From: Roseibium sp.
GTDB lineage: Bacteria; Pseudomonadota; Alphaproteobacteria; Rhizobiales; Stappiaceae
DNA: 64,000 nucleotides
Assembly: GCA_017643925.1 (NCBI GenBank)
Contig: JAEPML010000016.1
Span: 1-64,000, forward strand
Direction of reading: 5' to 3'
Under the pieces are notes generated by a model. It saw nothing but the letters and a program-made list of their open reading frames with translations, was not told the origin of the DNA and did no database searches. Shown one piece after another: positions 10,160 to 18,035 of the stretch. Within the stretch, counting starts at the first letter, position 1, and each line of letters opens with the position of its first letter. The position numbers were made by a program, and so were the translations under genes.

Positions 10160-10427
10160 GGCATATTTCCCTTTTGATTTACAAAGCGGTCAGCGCGTTC
10201 CCTGCAAGGGCTGGAAACGAATACACCAACTTTGGGCCATGTTCGTGTGTCCACCGGAACGGTTTGAAATCCAGGCCCGTCATGAGCCGCCTTCAATTGA
10301 AGATCGGCCCTGGAGCAGACCAACCCCATTCCAGCTTCGGCGCGCATATACAGGATTTCAGCAGGTTTGTCATGCGGTTTTTGGGCTGACATGCCTCAAA
10401 ATCAACTGACAACGGTCATCCACCAAC

Positions 10428-10530
10428 AAAGACGGCGGCCCGAGAGCCGCCGTCGATGTTCAACACATTTAAAAAACATCTTTTTCGCCGCTTATTTCAA
10501 TGGGACCTACGTGCCTTAAGCAGCGGCGTT
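10428..10530 (-). ncRNA. possible small RNA with terminator-like hairpin
   Basis: The 491-base gap between rplS and the LuxR-type gene contains, on the minus strand, a hairpin made of CGCCGC-TTA (10486-10494) and TAAG..GCGGCG (10517-10528, small bulge), an A/T-rich single-stranded stretch, then a perfect 9-bp stem GACGGCGGC/GCCGCCGTC (10431-10439/10446-10454) followed by TTTG. No protein gene on the minus strand ends here, so the terminator-like hairpin would close either an RNA starting near 10550 or an antisense transcript from trmD. No recognised RNA family; low confidence. Confidence 0.3.
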
Positions 10531-10571
10531 TAACACTGTCTAGACTACTGATTCCCCAGCGTTATTTTATG

Positions 10572-10583
10572 GTGCAATTGCAC
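10572..10583. promoter_or_regulatory. 12-bp palindrome upstream of LuxR-type gene
   Basis: GTGCAATTGCAC is a perfect palindrome about 70 bases before the GTG start of the LuxR-family regulator. Such a site suits a dimeric repressor or autoregulation. No clear -35/-10 pair could be assigned around it. Confidence 0.4.
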
Positions 10584-10650
10584 TATACAAATAACCATTT
10601 TCAGGTAGATTTTTCCAGATGGACCATCACAACGCCCGGGGGCATCGACT

Positions 10651-11796
10651 GTGCACGCAGATTATACGGACCTGCTTCACAAGATTTACTCTTCCGCACT
10701 GCTCGACAATGGCCTTTCAGGCGTCCTTTCAGACCTGGCCAAAGCCTATCCGGATCTGCCGATTTCCTACCAGGCCCAGTGCGTCTACAGAAACCGGTTT
10801 TACGACGCTGCCATCTTCAATCATGAACACAATGTCGAACAACACCTGGCAAACGCGGTCAGCGCCAATCCCTTTCCGCCAATTGCCCTGAAATGTGACA
10901 TGGCGCAGGTCGCCGTCACCTCGGACTATATCTCCCCCGACGACGTCGAGAGGATGGACTTTTACGACGAGGTTCTGAGCCATCACCGGCAAATCAACCG
11001 GGCGTTCGGCATCATCCTGCATCGTCAGGGCGAAGATTCAGCCTTTGTCGCCGCCAACCTGCCGAAGTCGATGGGGCCTCGCGAGGAACGGCATGTGCTT
11101 GAACTGTTCCGCTTCCTGAGGCCTCACTTGCAGGGTGCCTTCAGCCTGCTTCTGGAAACGTCGAAGCGCGCCACCCGGATACCGAATCCCGAGTTCTGGC
11201 TCGACCAGATTCCCACGGCCGCGTGCATCCTTTCACCTGGAGGCAAGATCGAGCATCTCAACAGGCAGGCCGAACATGCATTCCGAAACGGTGGTCGTCT
11301 GCATATCGACCGCATGGTTCACCTCACGGCGCGTGATGGACATGCCCGCCGTCTGTTTCAGGATGCGCTGGCCAGGGCGTCTCGGGATTCTCTGCCCGTC
11401 GGACCGATCTCCCTCGCTCCGAGAAAGCAGGCCGGCCCGTTCTTTTTCGTGTTGCCCATCCACCATACCCGATCGATTCACCCGGGTCTGGCGCCCTTCA
11501 TCGAACCGACCCTGCCTTTGCTGGTGACCTATTTCGATCCGGACGACGCGCCCCGGCAGTCCGAGACCATACTCTCGGCGGCCCTGGGGTTGAGCGAACG
11601 GGAAAGCCTTCTGGTTCAAAAACTTATTCTGGGTTCATCCTTGAGAGAAGCTGCGGATCTTCTGCAGATTTCCTACAACACCGCACGCAACCAGCTTGCC
11701 AGCGCCACGTCGAAAACCGGATCCAGTTCCCAGTCCGACATTATCCGGCGGGGAACGCAGGTGCTTGCGCGGCTTGGAGAGACAAACGGGTCCTAG
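10651..11796 (+). CDS. LuxR-family helix-turn-helix regulator
   Basis: A 381-residue regulator starting at GTG (10651, GGGGG upstream). The C-terminal 70 residues carry a LuxR-type DNA-binding domain ([14 protein letters not shown], then [20 protein letters not shown]; about residues 310-350). The long N-terminal part (about 300 residues) looks like the PAS-like sensor region of alphaproteobacterial orphan LuxR proteins, but I recognise no autoinducer domain; ligand and targets are unknown. The gene lies on the opposite strand between rplS and trmD and its 3' end overlaps the trmD stop by four bases, converging. A 12-bp palindrome lies in its leader. Confidence 0.85.
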   Translation: MHADYTDLLHKIYSSALLDNGLSGVLSDLAKAYPDLPISYQAQCVYRNRFYDAAIFNHEHNVEQHLANAVSANPFPPIALKCDMAQVAVTSDYISPDDVERMDFYDEVLSHHRQINRAFGIILHRQGEDSAFVAANLPKSMGPREERHVLELFRFLRPHLQGAFSLLLETSKRATRIPNPEFWLDQIPTAACILSPGGKIEHLNRQAEHAFRNGGRLHIDRMVHLTARDGHARRLFQDALARASRDSLPVGPISLAPRKQAGPFFFVLPIHHTRSIHPGLAPFIEPTLPLLVTYFDPDDAPRQSETILSAALGLSERESLLVQKLILGSSLREAADLLQISYNTARNQLASATSKTGSSSQSDIIRRGTQVLARLGETNGS

Positions 11797-12503
11797 TCGA
11801 CGTCATCTTCGTCCGCCATATAGGCGTCCCACAGGTCCGGGCGCCGCTCGCGCGTAAGACGTTCAGCCTCCGACATGCGCCATTCGTGGATCTTCCTGTG
11901 ATTGCCCGACGTCAGGACTTCCGGAATCATCAGGCCCTCGAAATCCACCGGCCTGGTGTAATGCGGATGCTCCAGCAATCCGCCCTCGAAACTTTCGGCT
12001 TCAGCGCTTTCCATATTGCCCATGACACCCGGTATCAGCCGGATGATGGCGTCCAGCATGGTAATGGCACCGATTTCCCCGCCAGAAAGAATGTAGTCGC
12101 CGATGGAGACCTCTTCGAGGTTCCGGCTGTCGATGACGCGCTGGTCGACGCCTTCAAACCGACCGCAGACGATGATCGCGCCGGGACCTTCGGCCAATTC
12201 ATGGGCGCGTGCCTGCGTGAACGGACGCCCGCGTGGACTCATCAGCAGTCTCGGTCGCGGATCGTCCGAAGGCGCGGCCGCATCGATGGCGGCAGCCAGA
12301 ATGTCGGCGCGCAGAACCATGCCGGCACCGCCGCCTGCGGGCGTATCATCCACCGAGCGATGCTTGTCCGTGGCAAAGTCGCGGATCTGGTTTGTTTCGA
12401 GTTGCCAAAGCCCCTTCTCTAGCGCTCGCCCGGACAGGCTCTGTCCGAGGGGTCCGGGAAACATGTCCGGATAGAGCGTTAGAAGTGTTGCGTTAAACGC
12501 CAT
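11793..12503 (-). CDS. trmD: tRNA (guanine-N1)-methyltransferase
   Basis: A 236-residue SPOUT methyltransferase that methylates G37 of tRNAs to m1G, preventing frameshifting. The N-terminus [13 protein letters not shown] and the knot motifs [27 protein letters not shown] and [10 protein letters not shown] are intact; the C-terminal HPHYTRP and [10 protein letters not shown] match the family. It belongs with rimM and rpsP on the same strand but is separated from them by a plus-strand VanZ-like gene, and its stop overlaps the end of the converging LuxR-type gene by four bases. Confidence 0.97.
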   Translation of the reverse strand: MAFNATLLTLYPDMFPGPLGQSLSGRALEKGLWQLETNQIRDFATDKHRSVDDTPAGGGAGMVLRADILAAAIDAAAPSDDPRPRLLMSPRGRPFTQARAHELAEGPGAIIVCGRFEGVDQRVIDSRNLEEVSIGDYILSGGEIGAITMLDAIIRLIPGVMGNMESAEAESFEGGLLEHPHYTRPVDFEGLMIPEVLTSGNHRKIHEWRMSEAERLTRERRPDLWDAYMADEDDVD

Positions 12504-12565
12504 GATCCTGCCTGTCGGTTTGGCTGCAACGATATTGGTTTCAGCCCGTGTGCACCACGTCTTAA

Positions 12566-12579
12566 CGGTAAATTTACCG
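12566..12579. promoter_or_regulatory. 14-bp palindrome between trmD and VanZ-like gene
   Basis: CGGTAAATTTACCG is a perfect 14-bp palindrome in the 180-base divergent intergenic region, 63 bases upstream of trmD and 105 bases upstream of the VanZ-like gene. It is a plausible operator; the protein is unknown. Confidence 0.4.
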
Positions 12580-12683
12580 AAAACACAAAATTCAGGACTG
12601 ATTTCAAAAAGTTGGCCGATGGAAAGATCTGATTAAGGCTCTCGCTCCAAACTGGCAAGAGCGCTTCATCCGGATATTCAGCC

Positions 12684-13202
12684 GTGTTCAGAAATCCCGT
12701 TTTTCGTTTCCGATTGCCGACCTTTATCCAGCAACGTGTCGACCAGCATTACCTGGACGTTTCTTTGAGCCGAGTGCTGCCGCTGGCGGTGTTGATGACT
12801 TTCGGGATTCTCGTTGGCCTGGTGTTCAACACCGGAGTCGGGCACCCCTATGACAAGGTCATCCATATCGGTTTCTACGCGCTTCTGACCCTGTCCATTC
12901 ACACGCTTTTCTGTTGCCGCCTGCGGATCTCCGCAGTCGTTGCCTTCGGCATGGGAATTGGCGGCGAAGTCATGCAAGGCTTCCTCCCGCATCACGAAAT
13001 GTCACTGGCGGACACGGTTGCCAACGGGATCGGTGTTGCCCTGATCGTGGCGCTGATCGCGCTGCTTCGCTCGGAATCGCGGCAGGCGGTCAAGGATGAA
13101 CAGGAAGATCTCAATTTTGGCCAGATGGGACTGGAACCTGTCCGAACCCGTTACCTCTCCGGGGAATCCTCGGACGTATCGGGCTTTTCTTCCGAAAAGT
13201 AA
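12684..13202 (+). CDS. VanZ-like membrane protein
   Basis: A 172-residue protein with about four membrane segments (roughly residues 30-50, 58-78, 82-100 and 112-130). The conserved VanZ-family features are visible: DKVIHIGFYALLT in the second segment and GEVMQGFLPHHEMSLADTVANGIGV, with acidic and polar residues inside the membrane. VanZ itself confers low-level teicoplanin resistance, but most relatives have no known role, so resistance should not be assumed. Its last 52 bases overlap the 3' end of the converging rimM gene, giving the hydrophilic Ser/Glu-rich C-terminus. Confidence 0.8.
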   Translation: MFRNPVFRFRLPTFIQQRVDQHYLDVSLSRVLPLAVLMTFGILVGLVFNTGVGHPYDKVIHIGFYALLTLSIHTLFCCRLRISAVVAFGMGIGGEVMQGFLPHHEMSLADTVANGIGVALIVALIALLRSESRQAVKDEQEDLNFGQMGLEPVRTRYLSGESSDVSGFSSEK

Positions 13203-13705
13203 TCCTCCGGAAGGTCCACTTTCACCTGCTTTTCAGAAAGGCTGACTTCGGGGACGAAGTCCCGTGTGAAAGGGATGTAGAAGGTCTTGCCGCGCGACGG
13301 ACGCACCTCGAGCAGATCACCCGCTCCAAAGTCTTGCACAGCAACGATTTTGCCAAGGATCTCGCCATTCTGGTCGATGACGGAAAGGCCGTTCAGGTCC
13401 GAATAGTAGAATTCGTCCTCTTCCAGCTCCGGAAGCTGGTTCCGGTCGATATAGAGTTCGGTGCCGTTGAGTTCTTCGGCCTGGTTCCGGTCGGTGATTT
13501 CCCTGAATTTGGTAACAACGACCGTTTTCTGGACACGTGCCCGTTCCACTTCGAACGACTTCTTGCCGTCCCTGGTGGTCAAGACACCGTAGTCCGTAAA
13601 GGAAAGCGGATCATCCCCGAAAGGTTTGACCCGCACTTCCCCGCGTATGCCATGCGCTGCACCGATCTTGGCCATCAGGACCTTCTGACCGTCTGAAGAG
13701 CTCAT
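13151..13705 (-). CDS. rimM: ribosome maturation factor RimM
   Basis: A 184-residue 16S rRNA-processing protein that binds S19 and helps form the 30S head. The N-terminal IGAAHGIRGEVRVKPFGDDP and the PRC-barrel stretch DLLEVRPSRGKTFYIPFTRDFVPEV are clear. The start at 13705 has a poor ribosome-binding site; an internal ATG at 13675 (MAKIGAAHG) has AGAAGG seven bases upstream and may be the real start. The C-terminal 17 residues are acidic and are encoded opposite the end of the VanZ-like gene. Upstream is rpsP (51-base gap), downstream on the same strand trmD. Confidence 0.95.
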   Translation of the reverse strand: MSSSDGQKVLMAKIGAAHGIRGEVRVKPFGDDPLSFTDYGVLTTRDGKKSFEVERARVQKTVVVTKFREITDRNQAEELNGTELYIDRNQLPELEEDEFYYSDLNGLSVIDQNGEILGKIVAVQDFGAGDLLEVRPSRGKTFYIPFTRDFVPEVSLSEKQVKVDLPEDYFSEEKPDTSEDSPER

Positions 13706-13756
13706 ATCAGGAGGCCCTCACCGCGGTGGCCGGTACAGCACAGTGTTTCATCTGGC

Positions 13757-14155
13757 TTATTCAGCCGCAGCTTCTTCAGCCGGTGCTTCTGCAGCTTCGG
13801 CAGCAGCAGCCGCTGCTTCTTCTTCAGCCTGTTGCTTGGCTTCCAGGCGTTCTTTCGCCTTGGCGCCCAGCTCTGCCTTTTTCGGGTTGTTGCGCGGCTC
13901 GCGCTTCAGGATGCCGGCAGCATCGAGGAAACGGTGAACGCGATCGGTCGGCTTCGCACCGTTGCTGAGCCAGTACTGAATGCGCTCTTCGTTCAGCTTG
14001 ACGCGGTCCTCGGAATCCTTCGGCAGCATCGGGTCGTAGGAACCGACCTTCTCGATGAAGCGGCCGTCACGCGGAGCGCGGATGTCGGCGATGACGATGC
14101 GGTAATACGGGCGCTTCTTGGAACCACCACGTGCCAGGCGAATTTTCGTAGCCAT
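13757..14155 (-). CDS. rpsP: 30S ribosomal protein S16
   Basis: A 132-residue S16 (core starts [21 protein letters not shown], continuing through YDP and W at the family positions). The core occupies about residues 1-85; from about residue 105 the protein is an Ala/Glu-rich tail, long for S16 but common in alphaproteobacteria. It lies 17 bases after the chorismate mutase and 51 bases before rimM, so it is probably transcribed with ffh and the chorismate mutase. Confidence 0.97.
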   Translation of the reverse strand: MATKIRLARGGSKKRPYYRIVIADIRAPRDGRFIEKVGSYDPMLPKDSEDRVKLNEERIQYWLSNGAKPTDRVHRFLDAAGILKREPRNNPKKAELGAKAKERLEAKQQAEEEAAAAAAEAAEAPAEEAAAE

Positions 14156-14172
14156 TTGTTTCTCCAGTTTGT

Positions 14173-14502
14173 TCAGTTGCCGGTTTCAGCGGCAATGGCT
14201 TCATGGTGCCGGATGACTTCGTGAACGATAAAGTTCAGGAATTTCTCGGCAAAGTCAGGATCGAGATTGGCGTCGCCCGCAAGCCGGCGCAGCCGTTCGA
14301 TCTGAATTTTCTCCCGCGCCGGGTCGGCCGGCGGCAGGTCGTTCGTTGCTTTCAGGACGCCTACTTTCTGGGTGCATCTGAACCTTTCGGCGAGCATGTG
14401 AATGAGCGCTGCGTCGATGTTGTCGATCGACGACCTGAGCGCCTTCAGCTCTTCGAGAGCCTGGCTCTGGCCAAGCTGGGCTTCTGCTTCACTCATGCTC
14501 AT
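14173..14502 (-). CDS. monofunctional AroQ-type chorismate mutase
   Basis: A 109-residue all-helical protein of the AroQ class, converting chorismate to prephenate for Phe/Tyr synthesis. The first helix has [23 protein letters not shown] with the active-site Arg and the K in [10 protein letters not shown] and E/Q residues follow in the [13 protein letters not shown] and [12 protein letters not shown] helices. Its start overlaps the ffh stop by four bases (ATGA), so translation is coupled to ffh; rpsP follows 17 bases later. Position between ffh and rpsP is a known rhizobial arrangement, though the link between aromatic amino acids and protein export/ribosomes is unexplained. Confidence 0.88.
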   Translation of the reverse strand: MSMSEAEAQLGQSQALEELKALRSSIDNIDAALIHMLAERFRCTQKVGVLKATNDLPPADPAREKIQIERLRRLAGDANLDPDFAEKFLNFIVHEVIRHHEAIAAETGN

Positions 14503-16034
14503 CGCTTCTTGCCCTTACCCATGCCCGGGAGACCGGGCATTTTCGGTCCACCCAGACCGGGAAGACCCGGCATTCCAGGAGGCAGGCCCGCACCGCCGAG
14601 ACCGCCAGGCAGTCCCTTCGGCAGATCCATGCCACCGGGCAGCTGGCCGGATTTGGCCATTTCTTCAAGCTGCTTGGGATCGACATTCGGCATTCCGCCG
14701 CCCATGCCGCCCATCAGCTTGCCAAGCATTCCCTTGCCCTTGCCCATCTTCTTCATCATGTCCGCCATCTGGCGGTGCATTTTCAGAAGCTTGTTGACTT
14801 CAGCCACCTGCACGCCGGAGCCGGCGGCAATCCGCTTCTTGCGGCTGGCCTTGAGCAGCTCGGGCTTGCTGCGCTCTGTCGGTGTCATCGACTGGATAAT
14901 CGCAACCTGGCGCTTGAACATCTTGTCGTCGATGTTGGCCGCCTCGATCTGCTTCTTCATCTTGCCGACACCCGGCAACATGCCCATCATGCCGGACATG
15001 CCGCCCAGCTTTTCCATCTGCTTCAGCTGCTCGGCGAGATCGTCCAGGTCAAAGTGACCCTTCTGCATCTTCTTCGCCATCTTGGCGGCCTGTTCCGCGT
15101 CGATGGCCTCTGCAGCCTTTTCGACCAGCGAAACAATGTCGCCCATGCCGAGGATCCGGTCGGCGATCCGTTTGGGATGGAAGTCTTCCAGCGCGTCGGA
15201 TTTTTCACCCGTACCGATCAGCTTGACCGGTTTTCCGGTGACTGCCTGCATGGACAGGGCTGCACCACCGCGGCCATCACCGTCCATACGCGTCAGGGCA
15301 ATGCCGGTGATGCCGACACGTTCGTCGAAGTTCTTGGCCAGATTGACGGCATCCTGACCGGTCAGGGAGTCGGCGACCAGAAGAATTTCGTGCGGCTGGG
15401 CAGCGGATTTGACGTCCGCCATCTCCACCATCAGCGGCTCATCGATATGGATACGACCGGCAGTGTCGAGCATGACCACGTCATATCCGCCAAGCTTGGC
15501 GGCAGACATCGCGCGGTTGGCGATTTCGACAGGCCCCTGGCCTTCAATGATCGGCAGCGTGTCGATTTCGTTTTGCTCACCCAGAACCTTCAGCTGCTCC
15601 TGGGCGGCCGGGCGACGGGTGTCGAGCGACGCCATCAGGACCTTGCGCTTGTCGCGCTGGGTCATGCGGCGGGCAATCTTGGCTGTGGTCGTGGTTTTAC
15701 CGGACCCCTGCAGGCCGACCATCATGATCGCAACCGGTGCCGGCGCGTTCAGATCGATCGGCTGGGCCTCGGCTCCCAGCATTTCAACCAGCTGGTCATG
15801 AACGATTTTCACAACCATCTGGCCCGGCGTCACGGACTTGACGACTTCCGCGCCAACGGCGCGGCTGCGGACCTTGTCGGTAAAGGAACGCACGATCGGC
15901 AGTGCAACGTCGGCCTCGATCAATGCGCGGCGAATTTCGCGCATTGCCTCGTTCACGTCGTTTTCGGACAGCGCACCGCGGCCGGTGAGCTTGTCGAAGA
16001 CACCACTTAATCGATCGGACAGGCTTTCAAACAT
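14499..16034 (-). CDS. ffh: signal recognition particle protein Ffh
   Basis: A 511-residue SRP54 GTPase that binds 4.5S RNA and signal peptides and delivers ribosomes to FtsY. The NG domain starts at MFESLSDRLSGVFDKLTGRG; the P-loop GLQGSGKTTTTAK is at about residues 107-119, DTRRPAAQEQL and DTAGR follow, and TRMDGDGRGGAALS marks the G4/G5 area. The Met-rich M domain (GGMSGMMGMLPGVGKMKK) is intact and the end is a Gly/Pro/Leu/Met-rich tail. The start at 16034 was chosen because it aligns with the family; the frame continues upstream without homology. First gene of the ffh-chorismate mutase-rpsP-rimM group. Confidence 0.97.
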   Translation of the reverse strand: MFESLSDRLSGVFDKLTGRGALSENDVNEAMREIRRALIEADVALPIVRSFTDKVRSRAVGAEVVKSVTPGQMVVKIVHDQLVEMLGAEAQPIDLNAPAPVAIMMVGLQGSGKTTTTAKIARRMTQRDKRKVLMASLDTRRPAAQEQLKVLGEQNEIDTLPIIEGQGPVEIANRAMSAAKLGGYDVVMLDTAGRIHIDEPLMVEMADVKSAAQPHEILLVADSLTGQDAVNLAKNFDERVGITGIALTRMDGDGRGGAALSMQAVTGKPVKLIGTGEKSDALEDFHPKRIADRILGMGDIVSLVEKAAEAIDAEQAAKMAKKMQKGHFDLDDLAEQLKQMEKLGGMSGMMGMLPGVGKMKKQIEAANIDDKMFKRQVAIIQSMTPTERSKPELLKASRKKRIAAGSGVQVAEVNKLLKMHRQMADMMKKMGKGKGMLGKLMGGMGGGMPNVDPKQLEEMAKSGQLPGGMDLPKGLPGGLGGAGLPPGMPGLPGLGGPKMPGLPGMGKGKKR

Positions 16035-16386
16035 CAACTGGTCCTTAAAGTCATCATTTCGGGAGAACTCCCGAACCATATGGGCAACCGACCTCCAAAA
16101 CCAAGCCGATTTGCAAGAGGCAAAGCAGTTTGGCACCCGAGGGCGCATCGCGCTGTCGGGTGTTAACCTCCGGGATCTCTTTACACCTTTGCGGGTCCCG
16201 GTCGGCGGTTCGAATTGTCAGTCACTCATATGGAGTTCGCGGGTCTATGCCTGAAACGGGGACAAGAGTCAAGAAAGTCCCAGCTTCTCTTCATCCGACA
16301 TCCGGCTTCTCCCTCAGTTCCACGTTCGTTCAGCCGGCACCGCCACAGCCTGTCCGGAAGACCTTATGCAGCAACAAGCTTTCTGC
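16035..16386. other. gene-free stretch between ffh and exoD-like gene
   Basis: This 352-base gap should hold the ffh promoter. I found no RNA gene: a GGTTCGAAT sequence near 16208 looks like a tRNA T-loop but its flanks do not pair. No terminator for the exoD-like gene is obvious. Confidence 0.4.
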
Positions 16387-17022
16387 TCAGGCGATCAGCG
16401 CATTCGTGCCGATGGTTATCGAGATCAGGATTGCGGCAGTGAGCAGCACGGAGGCCAGGCCCAGAAGAAGTCCCAGGATAACGACCAGCCCGTCGCGTTC
16501 CACGATGCCGACACCACAAATGAACAGGGCCGTTGCCGGGAACCAGCCGCTGAGTGGTACGGGCAGAAACAGTGTAAAGGCAATCACGAACAGCGCTAGC
16601 CCGAGCGCGCGTTCGTGTTTCGCGGCAAACAAACCTTCGTGCCTTGGTACGAGCATACGTTCCAGACGACGGGTCACTGGACGCAATCGTGCCAGTGTAC
16701 GCCTCAGTTTTGTATGATCGAGCGAGAGGCGTGCCAGTGGACCAGGCAGTTTCACGTGAGGAAAACCGAGCACCATCTGGAAAGTGGTCACCAGAACCGG
16801 CAGACCGGTGATGAGGGAAGATCCGGGTGGCAACGGCAAAAGAGTGAGCAGGGAAAACAGGACGATTGCCCAGCCAAACGAGGTCTCGCCCAGCGCTGAC
16901 AGCAAGTTGCCGAGCGTTAGTGTGCCGTCACGGTGCTGGTCGCGCGATGTCCGTAGAATCGGCAACGACAGCGAAGGCCGTCGGCGTCTTTCGCCCTGCA
17001 TAAAGTCTTCCATTCCATTCAC
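16387..17022 (-). CDS. ExoD family membrane protein
   Basis: A 211-residue protein of the exopolysaccharide-synthesis ExoD family. After a basic N-terminus comes TLGNLLSALGETSFGWAIVLFSLLTLLPLPPGSS, the family hallmark, then a second hydrophobic hairpin, a charged middle (RRTLARLRPVTRRLERML) and two C-terminal membrane segments. In Sinorhizobium ExoD affects exopolysaccharide and alkali tolerance; the molecular role is unknown. A MNGMEDFMQG start leaves several possible Met codons. Monocistronic. Confidence 0.85.
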   Translation of the reverse strand: MNGMEDFMQGERRRRPSLSLPILRTSRDQHRDGTLTLGNLLSALGETSFGWAIVLFSLLTLLPLPPGSSLITGLPVLVTTFQMVLGFPHVKLPGPLARLSLDHTKLRRTLARLRPVTRRLERMLVPRHEGLFAAKHERALGLALFVIAFTLFLPVPLSGWFPATALFICGVGIVERDGLVVILGLLLGLASVLLTAAILISITIGTNALIA

Positions 17023-17153
17023 TGATGTCGCGCAGGATCTATCATTTCATCTGCAAGAAATCCAACTCCGAGTCACGCGGAGCGAAACAATAGCTTGTTT
17101 GGCAGATAGGTCGATGTTCCGGCAGGTATCCGGATCACGGCAAATCGCCGCTG

Positions 17154-18026
17154 TCAGTCTCGCCTCGACGTCTCGTATCTTGAAGACACTTCGTAATACT
17201 CATTAAAGCCGATCCGATCCCGGAGCTCGGCAAAATCCATCAGGTCCGGGGTCCGGTCCTCGTCCAATCTCAGTTTTTCGAGCGTTGCGACCATGGCCCG
17301 CATCGCGCTTGCCATGAGCGTCAACGGATAGGCGGCAATGGAAAAGCCGATCTCCTGCAATTCCTTGTGCGAAAGAACCGGCGTCTCTCCACCTTCCACG
17401 ATATTGACCATCTTGGGGCCTGGAAGTTCGCGGCAGACCTGGGTCTTTTCTTCCCGCGTTTTCAAGGCTTCCACGAACAGGATATCGGCCCCAAGTTCCT
17501 TGAATCGGGCCGCGCGTTCGATGGCCTCTGATATCCCATGCTCATGCCGGGCGTCTGTCCGCGCCAGGATCAGGATATCGGCGCCTGCTTCCTTCGCATC
17601 ATTTGCCGCGCGAATGCGATCAAACGCCTCGTCACGTCCGACAACCGCCTTCCCCGGTGTATGACCGCAGCGCTTTGGTGCCACCTGATCCTCGATCATG
17701 ACCGCAGCGGCACCCGCACGGGCAAGACCGGTCACTGTCCGGCGCACATTCATTGCATTCCCGTAGCCCGTATCCCCGTCGGCAATCAGCGGAATGCCGA
17801 TGGCATCCGAGATATTGCGCGCCTGGTCAAGCACTTCGCCATAGGACATCAGGCCTAGATCGGGTTCCCCGATCCGGGACGCCGACGCCGCAAAACCGGA
17901 CATGAAGGTGAGATCAAACCCGGCCTGCTCGATCAGCTTGGCCGACAGGGCATCGTAGCAACAGGGCATGACATACAGCCTGTCCTCAGCGAGCAGATTG
18001 CGGAGAATATTGGCCGGTGACGGCAT
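17154..18026 (-). CDS. isocitrate lyase/PEP mutase family enzyme
   Basis: A 290-residue TIM-barrel enzyme of the isocitrate lyase/PEP mutase superfamily. Metal and substrate residues are visible: DGDTGYGN (D83, D85), IEDQ (E112, D113) and the catalytic-loop motif KRCGH (residues 118-122). A Cys in that loop favours C-C lyase activity (2-methylisocitrate or dimethylmalate lyase type) over a phosphonomutase, where the Cys is usually replaced; exact substrate unknown. It starts nine bases after dctM and is the last gene of a TRAP-transporter operon, suggesting that it cleaves a breakdown product of the imported acid. The C-terminal part (FNEYYEVSSRYE) resembles carboxyvinyl-carboxyphosphonate mutase-like proteins. 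Confidence 0.85.
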   Translation of the reverse strand: MPSPANILRNLLAEDRLYVMPCCYDALSAKLIEQAGFDLTFMSGFAASASRIGEPDLGLMSYGEVLDQARNISDAIGIPLIADGDTGYGNAMNVRRTVTGLARAGAAAVMIEDQVAPKRCGHTPGKAVVGRDEAFDRIRAANDAKEAGADILILARTDARHEHGISEAIERAARFKELGADILFVEALKTREEKTQVCRELPGPKMVNIVEGGETPVLSHKELQEIGFSIAAYPLTLMASAMRAMVATLEKLRLDEDRTPDLMDFAELRDRIGFNEYYEVSSRYETSRRD

Positions 18027-18035
18027 GGCAAGTCC

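Noticed and set aside
10156-10392. 78-codon minus-strand frame whose stop overlaps the rplS ATG (ATGA)
   Set aside because: Overlap would allow coupling, but the start has GAGG only one base before ATG and the peptide looks like random translation; it is better read as the rplS leader.
16200-16225. tRNA-like GGTTCGAAT sequence
   Set aside because: The bases flanking the supposed T-loop do not form a T-stem and no acceptor stem or anticodon arm can be built around it.
16748-16763. CACGTG with a good left arm (GTTTCACGTGAGGA) as an eighth parS site
   Set aside because: Only one arm matches, it lies inside the exoD-like gene and is 14 kb outside the cluster.
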